In this document: positions 6,356 through 11,049 of the stretch, piece by piece
Position numbering within the stretch: the first letter of the stretch is position 1
How the letters are laid out: every line of letters starts with the position of its first letter
DNA from: Candidatus Bathyarchaeota archaeon
Lineage (GTDB): Archaea; Thermoproteota; CALKCG01; B24; JAGTQN01
DNA: 11,049 nucleotides
Assembly (NCBI GenBank): GCA_018396395.1
Contig: JAGTQN010000009.1
Span: 9,482 to 20,530 of the forward strand
Reading direction: 5' to 3'
The notes under the pieces: generated by a model
The model's database searches: none
The model's input: the letters and a program-made list of their open reading frames with translations, nothing else
What the model was told of the DNA's origin: nothing
Program-made: the position numbers and the translations under genes

Positions 6356-7020
6356 ATGAATGGAAAGGAGAGGCTCTTAAAAGCCTTGGAAGACGGCCTT
6401 TCCAAGGACTTCCCTATAGTAATCCCTTACTTGGACATCTTCCTCCGCGACCACTGGGGGGAAGTAACCGACAAGCCTTGGTGGGTTGCGACCTCTTGGG
6501 AAATTCCCACCCTTTTAGGAGTTCAAGCCTCCCTTATGGAAAAGCTCGGCATAGATTGGGTTGAGTGCAAGCTATGTCCTTCGAAGCATTGGAGAGATTC
6601 CCACAAAATCGAATTTGAAGGAGAACAAGTTTTCCTTAAGGATACCCTATCGGGCTTGAGGGAAGTGATTAGAAGACCAAAGATCGGAGGAGAAAAGGCG
6701 GCATGGGTTGATAAAATGCTTGTAAAGTCGAAGGAGGATGTGGAAGACAGCATCCAGATCCGATGGCATGAGGAACTCAAGAAGAAGGAAGCCTCGACTA
6801 TGCCATGGGCCTCATAGAAAACTTCGGTTCAGAGAAGTTTCTTATCGCCCCTATATCGGCTCCCCTTTGGGCAGCCCATCATTACGTGGGTATAAAAGGA
6901 ACCCTTCTCAACCTCCATAGGAACCCAAGCCTTGTCGAATATCTGGTCGAAAGGTTTACGATAAATGCCCTTGAAATCCTCAGAGCCCATGCCCAAGTTG
7001 GGGTTCATTGCAGTTTCTAA
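6356..7020 (+). pseudogene. Uroporphyrinogen decarboxylase (URO-D) family gene, frameshifted and truncated
   Basis: The first frame, ATG 6356 to a TAG at 6815, begins MNGKERLLKALEDGLSKDFP and continues through IPYLDIFLRDHWGEVTDKPWW, typical of URO-D-fold proteins (uroporphyrinogen decarboxylases and related cobamide methyltransferases, COG0407). A good ribosome site, GGTGA, lies six bases before the ATG. Near 6781-6790, in the purine run AAGAAGGAAG, the homology passes to another frame, which reads SLDYAMGLIENFG and then FLIAPISAPLWAA. One lost base explains this. The second frame runs to RAHAQVGVH and stops at 7020, where the IS607 element begins. Roughly the last third of a usual 330-350 residue protein is missing, and I see no continuation beyond the element. 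The gene is therefore not functional. Family is fairly sure, substrate unknown. Confidence 0.75.
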
Positions 7021-7030
7021 ATAGATAGAT

Positions 7031-7036
7031 TTTATA
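7031..7036 (+). promoter_or_regulatory. TATA box of tnpA
   Basis: TTTATA about 24-29 bases before the tnpA ATG at 7060, preceded by AGATAGA. This spacing predicts a transcript starting almost at the ATG, that is, nearly leaderless, which agrees with the absence of a ribosome site in TTTCCATCA immediately before the ATG. Confidence 0.5.
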
Positions 7037-7059
7037 GATGTTTGTAGTAATTTCCATCA

Positions 7060-7701
7060 ATGAGCTTAGAGAAGCATTACACGATGAAGGAAGCCAGTAG
7101 GATCCTTGGAGTTAGTGTCAGGCGCCTCCAGATCTGGAATAAAGAGGGGAAGATTAAATGCATCAGGACAGTTGGAGGTAGAAGGCGGATACCTGAGAGT
7201 GAGTTGAAAAGAATCCTTGGAATAAAAGATGCGGATGTGAGCAGGAAGACCGCCATCTACGTTAGAGTTTCCTCCCATGACCAGAAGCAAAGGGGAGATT
7301 TAGATAGGCAGAAACAGGGCTTGTTAGAGTATGCTAAATCGAAAGGCTATGAAGTTGTTGCAGTTTTAGAGGATGTTGCCAGCGGGCTCAACGAGAATAG
7401 AAAGTCATTGAATAAACTCTTTGAAATGGTTGAGAAGAGGGAAGTAGGAACCATCATCATCGGATTCAAAGATAGGCTTACGAGGTTCGGCTTCGAATAC
7501 TTGGAACGTTACTTCGCCTCTCACGGTGTGAGGATAGAGGTTGTCGATGGGGAGGAGCCTAAAGATGCTTACCAAGAGCTTTTAGAGGACTTATTAGCTC
7601 TCGTTTCAAGCTTTGCAGGTAAGCTCTACGGATTAGGAAGCCATAAGTACGAGAAGGTGGTAGAAAGCGTCAAACAGCTTTTTGCTGAATGGGACCTGTA
7701 G
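7060..7701 (+). CDS. tnpA: IS607-family serine recombinase/transposase TnpA
   Basis: Catalyses excision and integration of the element through a serine-DNA intermediate. Residues 7-53 (YTMKEASRILGVSVRRLQIW, then GGRRRIPESELKRIL) are a MerR-like DNA-binding domain. Residues 65-190 are a small resolvase domain: AIYVRVSSHDQ with the likely nucleophile Ser71, DRQKQGLLEYA, and FKDRLTRFGFEYLE with the paired catalytic arginines. At 213 residues it has the usual IS607 length and no internal damage. A DNA-binding domain in front of the resolvase domain, the reverse of ordinary resolvases, is diagnostic of IS607. The last 20 bases overlap the start of tnpB. Confidence 0.92.
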   Translation: MSLEKHYTMKEASRILGVSVRRLQIWNKEGKIKCIRTVGGRRRIPESELKRILGIKDADVSRKTAIYVRVSSHDQKQRGDLDRQKQGLLEYAKSKGYEVVAVLEDVASGLNENRKSLNKLFEMVEKREVGTIIIGFKDRLTRFGFEYLERYFASHGVRIEVVDGEEPKDAYQELLEDLLALVSSFAGKLYGLGSHKYEKVVESVKQLFAEWDL

Positions 7702-8833
7702 GCTTAAGCTTAAACCTAGCGAAGAGCATAGGGCCATACTCGAAGACCTTTTCAAAGTCTACTCTGAAATGGTCAAGACGTGCTTAGATAGAGCCATACA
7801 TTTGAACGTGACTTCACGCAGGAAGCTCCATGAGGCGATCTATAGAGATTTAAGATTGAAGTATGCTGAGTATCCCTCACACTACATCTATACTGCCATA
7901 ACAAAGGCTCTAGCCATCTTTAAATCTCATGGGAGACTATCTAGGAGAAGGAAGGTCAGCCCTCCAGAAGTTAGAGAACTAAACACTACATTATTCTTTT
8001 AGACGATACGCATCTATTCTGGTTTAACTGGGGAAGCCTAAAGCTATCTACCCATAGGGGGCACATTACCATTCCATTTGAAATTCATGAGTATGCTAAG
8101 AAGTTCATGGATTGGCAGGTTAAGGGTTCAAGGCTTGTGAGAAAAGGCAACAGCTTCTTCCTACATGTAACCTTCAAGAAGGTCTTTGAAGAGAAAAAGC
8201 CGGAAGGGGTTTTAGGCATAGATATCAAGGAGGGGAGCATAGACTTGGCAGTGATTAAGCCTGATAAAGTGAAGTTCATCAAGATATAAGGATGCAAAAT
8301 ATATTAGAGATAGGTATTTCAGAAAGAGGAGGAAGGTCCGGAAGCTATCTGGAAAGGTGAGGGCTGAACTTCTAGCAAAGTATTCTGGAAGGGAAAGACG
8401 TAGAATTGACGATATACTCCACAGAGCCTCAAAGATCATAGCGAGCATAGTCGCCGAGGAGGGTGCTAAACCGATCATGGAGGAGCTCACCGATATCAGA
8501 GATAGGATTAGATGCAGTAGAAGGATGAATAGAAGGCTTCACAGTATGCCATTCAGAAAGATCCAATTCTACATCTCTTATAAAGCAATGGAGTATGGGT
8601 TTAAGCCTGAATTTGTCGATGCGAAAAATACCTCTAGGACGTGCCCGATATGTGACGAAGTAAGTAAGCCGAATAGGCATGCATTCAGGTGCATAAAATG
8701 CGGCTTCCAAGCTGATAAGCATCTAGTTGCAGCTTGGAACACAGCCACGAAACTCCCGATGTGCCGTCCTCTACCGTTGGCGGCGAAAGCCCTCAATGAG
8801 CCTCTGCTATTAGAAGTGAGGGGGAAGGGGTGA
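7682..8833 (+). pseudogene. tnpB: TnpB (RuvC-like RNA-guided nuclease) with two frameshifts
   Basis: Three frames together give one TnpB of about 380 residues. Segment 1 starts TTG 7682 (MLNGTCRLKLKPSEEHRAIL) and stops at 8000. Segment 2 resumes in another frame at about 7999 (LDDTHLFWFNWGSLKL) and ends at 8289 with GIDIKEGSIDLAVI, the RuvC-I strand with its Asp. Segment 3 returns to the first frame at about 8285 (YKDAKYIRDRYFRKRRK), then carries the RuvC-II Glu in PIMEELTDIRDR, a CPIC...CIKC zinc finger and the RuvC-III Asp in QADKHLVAAWN. The first break is a lost base in the T4 run at 7997-8000; the second is one extra or two missing bases near 8284-8290. Catalytic residues are all kept, so the breaks look recent, or are sequencing errors. 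The intact family cleaves DNA guided by omega-RNA. Confidence 0.85.
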
Positions 8834-8856
8834 AAATCTATGAATCCCACAACGGT
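8773..8856 (+). ncRNA. Candidate omega-RNA scaffold at the 3' end of tnpB
   Basis: Two inverted repeats overlap the tnpB 3' end and the adjoining right end: ACCGTTG (8773-8779) with CAACGGT (8850-8856), and nested inside it CCCTCA (8790-8795) with TGAGGG (8817-8822). TnpB guide RNAs are known to be transcribed from exactly this place, overlapping the tnpB end and reaching through the right end into the flank, so a nested stem structure here fits. The flanking bases after 8856 would be the guide. I cannot fix the RNA ends by eye, and with tnpB broken the RNA could only work with a TnpB supplied elsewhere. Confidence 0.5.
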
Positions 8857-9030
8857 ACCGATTGAGCTGACCCAAACAATCTTTTCGATTGATGGGACTT
8901 GAATAAGAATAGAAGAAGGGGTTTGACTTCGAGTTCACAATCACTTTTATGGTAAGATTAAGTTAAGATTAGAGTTCTCCCTTTTCTTACATCTCAATAT
9001 TATTTTTCATCAATTATTATAGGATGAGCT

Positions 9031-9038
9031 TTTTAATA
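9031..9038 (+). promoter_or_regulatory. TATA-like box of the TIM-barrel gene
   Basis: TTTTAATA lies 39-46 bases before the ATG at 9077 in an AT-rich stretch. It predicts a transcript start near 9060, within or just after the inverted repeat at 9045-9068. Assignment rests on position and composition only. Confidence 0.4.
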
Positions 9039-9044
9039 GATAAG

Positions 9045-9068
9045 ACCCAAAAAATGGATAGTTTGGGT
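9045..9068 (+). promoter_or_regulatory. Inverted repeat covering the ribosome binding site of the TIM-barrel gene
   Basis: ACCCAAA (9045-9051) and TTTGGGT (9062-9068) are a perfect 7-base inverted repeat with a 10-base spacer. The right arm overlaps GGGTGA (9065-9070), the ribosome binding site six bases before ATG 9077. It may be an operator next to the predicted transcription start or, if transcription begins further upstream than predicted, an RNA stem that hides the ribosome site. Confidence 0.4.
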
Positions 9069-9076
9069 GAATTTAG

Positions 9077-10027
9077 ATGAGGATTGGCTACTGGGTTGAG
9101 GTTCCCATCATAGGGGTCGATGGCAAGCTCTATACAGCCGAGGGCTTAAGGGAAGAACTTTCCTTCGCCTCCAAGAATGGCTTCGAGTGCATTCGGTTGA
9201 GTTATGCTTCCAAGTCGGCTCCAAATTTTGATCCATCTATGCTTCAGTCCCTCAAGGAGATAGGAACCGAAGAGATCAAGGCGCTCGTCCGAGATTGGGG
9301 ACTCCTGATCGAGAATATTACTAGCGGAGGGAATCATCTCGATCCGGATCCTGAGGCCAGAAGACGTTGGAATCTTGTCCTTAAGGAAACGGTCGATCTC
9401 TGTCGCTTTTTAGACGTTCAAACCGTGGCTACGGATGTAGGCTCTCCTGCGGGCATATACATCTACGGGCTTCCTGGGCTCTTTGGAAGCCATTACGAAG
9501 GGGGGTCGAGACGGAGTAGGGTCGAGGAAGCGATAAGGATGTACGCTGAAGTAATGACACCCATGGCAGACTATGCAGAAAGCCAAGGAGTAAGGATCGC
9601 CTTCGAGAACAATTTTAGGGCGATGGCTGGAAACATAGCTCAAGGACCCTATATATGGGATCGAATGTTCAGGGCTGTTCCATCTAGGGCCCTTGGACTG
9701 CGTATCGATCCGAGCCATTTCATATGCCTCATGATAAGCCCTGTCGAAGCCATAATAAGGAAATATGGGGATCGCATCTATGCCTTCGATGGAAAGGATT
9801 GCGAAATCATCCCTGAGATGCTGCAAGCCCAAGGGATCTACGGTAACCTATGGTGGCGCTACCGAATTCCCGGTTATGGAGACCTAAACTGGCCAAAGGT
9901 AATCTCAGCCCTCATGGATGTTGGTTATAAGGGAGGAATAATCGTAGAGAACGAAGATCCTCTATTTCCAGGAAAGAAAGGAGTGCTTATGGGGGCTAAA
10001 TACTTGAGGGATTTGATACCAAAGTAA
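9077..10027 (+). CDS. Xylose-isomerase-like TIM-barrel protein (sugar phosphate isomerase/epimerase family)
   Basis: A 316-residue cytoplasmic protein of the AP-endonuclease-2/xylose-isomerase-like barrel superfamily (COG1082). Metal-ligand candidates are Glu177 in RIAFENN, Asp211 and His214 in LRIDPSHF, and Glu291 in GGIIVENED, the positions at which epimerases of this fold bind a divalent metal. YAFDGKD (235-241) and PGYGDLNWPKVISALMDVGY (265-284) are other standard strands of the family. Start ATG 9077 has GGGTGA six bases upstream. The reaction and substrate cannot be read; members act on sugars, inosose or hydroxypyruvate. It stands alone, with its own promoter and 209 bases before the next gene, so neighbours give no clue to its job. 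Confidence 0.82.
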   Translation: MRIGYWVEVPIIGVDGKLYTAEGLREELSFASKNGFECIRLSYASKSAPNFDPSMLQSLKEIGTEEIKALVRDWGLLIENITSGGNHLDPDPEARRRWNLVLKETVDLCRFLDVQTVATDVGSPAGIYIYGLPGLFGSHYEGGSRRSRVEEAIRMYAEVMTPMADYAESQGVRIAFENNFRAMAGNIAQGPYIWDRMFRAVPSRALGLRIDPSHFICLMISPVEAIIRKYGDRIYAFDGKDCEIIPEMLQAQGIYGNLWWRYRIPGYGDLNWPKVISALMDVGYKGGIIVENEDPLFPGKKGVLMGAKYLRDLIPK

Positions 10028-10142
10028 AAGGCATCTCTAGGAAAAAGCCTAGGAGACTTTCCTCACTAAATGAAAAAGGTTTTTCAAGTCTTCATAGGTG
10101 CCTTTTGCTCCGTAAGGTGCCAAATGCTGATGATTCCTAATT

Positions 10143-10209
10143 TCTGAAAGTTTATTTATACGCGAAAAATTACTATTGGTAATATTTTTTCAGAAAGTAT
10201 TAAATATTT
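10143..10209 (+). promoter_or_regulatory. Two similar promoter boxes flanking a small palindrome, before the DUF39 gene
   Basis: CTGAAAGTTTATTTATA (10144-10160) and CAGAAAGTATTAAATAT (10191-10207) both show a GAAAG BRE-like element followed by a TATA-like box, about 47 bases apart. Starts near 10184 and 10230 are predicted, the second almost at the ATG 10237. Between them ATTAC (10169-10173) and GTAAT (10179-10183) form an inverted repeat that could be an operator. All by eye in AT-rich DNA. Confidence 0.4.
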
Positions 10210-10236
10210 GAATTAAACAGCACTGTGGGATGAAAA

Positions 10237-11049
10237 ATGGTAGAGGTTCAAAGGGGACGTGAAAGTCTTAGAACCTATGAAGAGATTAATGATCGAATCG
10301 CCAAGGGCGATGCAGTCGTCTTGACGGCAGAGGAATTCATTAAAGTCGTTGAAGCTTCTGGCATAGAAAAAGCCGCGAAGGAAGTCGATGTTGTAACGAC
10401 GGGCACCTTTGGCGCCATGTGCAGCAGTGGGGCCTTTTTAAACTTTGGACATTCCGATCCTCCTATAAAGATGTGGCATTGTTGGCTTAATGATGTACCA
10501 GCATACAGAGGTTTGGCAGCTGTCGATGTCTACATCGGAGCGACAGCCATGAGCGAAAGCAAGGGCTTCGAGTATGGAGGGGGACATGTCATCGAGGACC
10601 TCGTGAGCGGAAAGGAGATTGAGGTAAGGGCCGATGCCTACGGTACGGACTGCTATCCAAGAAAATACCTAGAGACAACCATTACCATCGAGGATCTGAA
10701 CCAGGCGATTCTTCTAAATCCTAGGAATGCCTACCAGCGCTACAGTGCAGCAACCAATAGCACCGATAGAACCCTTTATACATATATGGGCACACTACTT
10801 CCAAATTTCGGAAATGTAACCTTCAGCGGCTCTGGACAGTTAAGTCCTCTACAAAAGGATTCGGGCTTTGAGACCATAGGAATAGGGACCCGTATCTTCT
10901 TAGGTGGAGGAATTGCCTATGTCATCGGTGAAGGTACCCAGCACAGCCCCCAGAATCGTTTCGGAACGATCATGGTAAGGGGAGACATGAAAAGGATGCA
11001 AGCCCGATATCTAAGGGGCGCATCCTTCTATCGATACGGTACGACTCTA
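10237..11049 (+). CDS. DUF39/HcyBio homocysteine biosynthesis protein (L-aspartate semialdehyde sulfurtransferase family), 3' end outside window
   Basis: Members of this family (COG1900; studied as MA1821 and MJ0100) make homocysteine from L-aspartate semialdehyde and sulfide-derived sulfur in anaerobes. The frame is open from ATG 10237 for 271 codons to the window edge. Family landmarks are SLRTYEEINDRIAKGDAVVL at the N-terminus, VTTGTFGAMCSSGAFLNFGH (53-72), DVYIGATAMSE (97-107), GGGHVIEDLV, TDCYPRK (137-143) and FLGGGIAYVIGEGTQHSP. Cys62 and Cys139 match two conserved family cysteines and are 77 residues apart, as Cys54 and Cys131 are in MA1821 as I recall it. Whether a CBS or ferredoxin-type partner follows lies outside the window. 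Its substrate is the product of the asd gene at 3746-4825. Confidence 0.88.
   Translation, partial: MVEVQRGRESLRTYEEINDRIAKGDAVVLTAEEFIKVVEASGIEKAAKEVDVVTTGTFGAMCSSGAFLNFGHSDPPIKMWHCWLNDVPAYRGLAAVDVYIGATAMSESKGFEYGGGHVIEDLVSGKEIEVRADAYGTDCYPRKYLETTITIEDLNQAILLNPRNAYQRYSAATNSTDRTLYTYMGTLLPNFGNVTFSGSGQLSPLQKDSGFETIGIGTRIFLGGGIAYVIGEGTQHSPQNRFGTIMVRGDMKRMQARYLRGASFYRYGTTL

Larger units (their letters stand above)
7010..8870 (+). mobile_element. IS607-family insertion sequence (tnpA + degraded tnpB), ends approximate
   Basis: A serine recombinase with an N-terminal MerR-like helix-turn-helix followed by an overlapping tnpB is the standard IS607 arrangement. The family inserts without terminal inverted repeats or target duplication, so the boundaries cannot be read precisely. 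The left one is put where URO-D homology ends (about 7010-7020), the right one just after the inverted repeat that ends at 8856. The element points away from the aromatic operon and interrupts the URO-D-like gene. TnpA looks intact, TnpB does not. Confidence 0.8.

Noticed and set aside
6292..6564. Frame from 6292 overlapping the URO-D-like gene
   Set aside because: Composition and lack of family motifs show it is a shadow; the true frame starts at 6356 with a ribosome site.
8954..8971. Direct repeat AAGATTA twice, four bases apart
   Set aside because: AT-rich, seven bases, expected by chance; no CRISPR-like spacing or further copies.
10035..10053. Hairpin CTAGG-AAAAAG-CCTAG after the TIM-barrel gene as a terminator
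   Set aside because: Only five Watson-Crick pairs and no clear T-tract behind it; could be chance in AT-rich DNA.
10071..10086. TGAAAAA-GG-TTTTTCA palindrome
   Set aside because: Perfect but low-complexity, with a two-base centre too small for a hairpin loop; no supporting context.
10096..10121. Direct repeat AGGTGCC, two copies 19 bases apart
   Set aside because: Too short and only two copies; no link to a promoter or gene start.
10119..10142. A seven-codon frame (MLMIPNF) before the DUF39 gene as a Met leader peptide
   Set aside because: It lies upstream of both predicted TATA boxes, so it would not be in the transcript, and two Met codons are not a run.

Overview
This window looks like archaeal DNA, probably from an anaerobe. 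The evidence is the DAHP-independent aromatic pathway (ADH synthase plus 3-dehydroquinate synthase II), a GHMP-type shikimate kinase, TATA-box promoters instead of -35/-10 boxes, many GTG/TTG starts with tightly overlapping genes, and a DUF39/COG1900 homocysteine-biosynthesis protein, a family found mainly in anaerobes. The lineage cannot be fixed from sequence reading alone; a TACK-type archaeon is only a guess.

Layout. Positions 1-6229 on the minus strand form one compact operon read right to left: a short leader ORF, aspartate kinase, aspartate-semialdehyde dehydrogenase, ADH synthase (AroA'), DHQ synthase II (AroB'), DHQ dehydratase (AroD), shikimate dehydrogenase (AroE) and the start of shikimate kinase, cut by the window edge. 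The gene order follows the chemistry: aspartate is made into aspartate semialdehyde (ASA), ASA enters the archaeal route to 3-dehydroquinate, and this is taken on to shikimate 3-phosphate. Most junctions overlap or are a few bases apart.

The most interesting element is the leader, 6146-6229 minus. It is an unlisted 27-codon ORF between a TATA box and the aspartate kinase gene. Eleven of its last 15 residues are Phe or Tyr (7 Phe, 4 Tyr), and its stop codon lies in the 4-nt loop of a perfect 7-bp hairpin. The right arm of that hairpin can instead pair with the bases just before the aspartate kinase start, so the two folds exclude each other. This has the architecture of a bacterial pheL-like attenuator, but it stands before an archaeal aromatic operon. 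I consider it a candidate for a new Phe/Tyr-sensing leader in Archaea. The mechanism and its direction are inferred.

Positions 6356-8870 on the plus strand are decayed. A uroporphyrinogen-decarboxylase (URO-D) family gene carries a frameshift and is cut off at about 7010 by an IS607-family element. The serine recombinase TnpA of that element is intact, its TnpB carries two frameshifts, and its 3' end has inverted repeats suggesting an omega-RNA scaffold.

Positions 9077-11049 on the plus strand hold a xylose-isomerase-like TIM-barrel protein and the first 271 codons of the DUF39 homocysteine-biosynthesis protein (L-aspartate semialdehyde sulfurtransferase family). That enzyme also uses ASA, so both ends of the window converge on the same metabolite.
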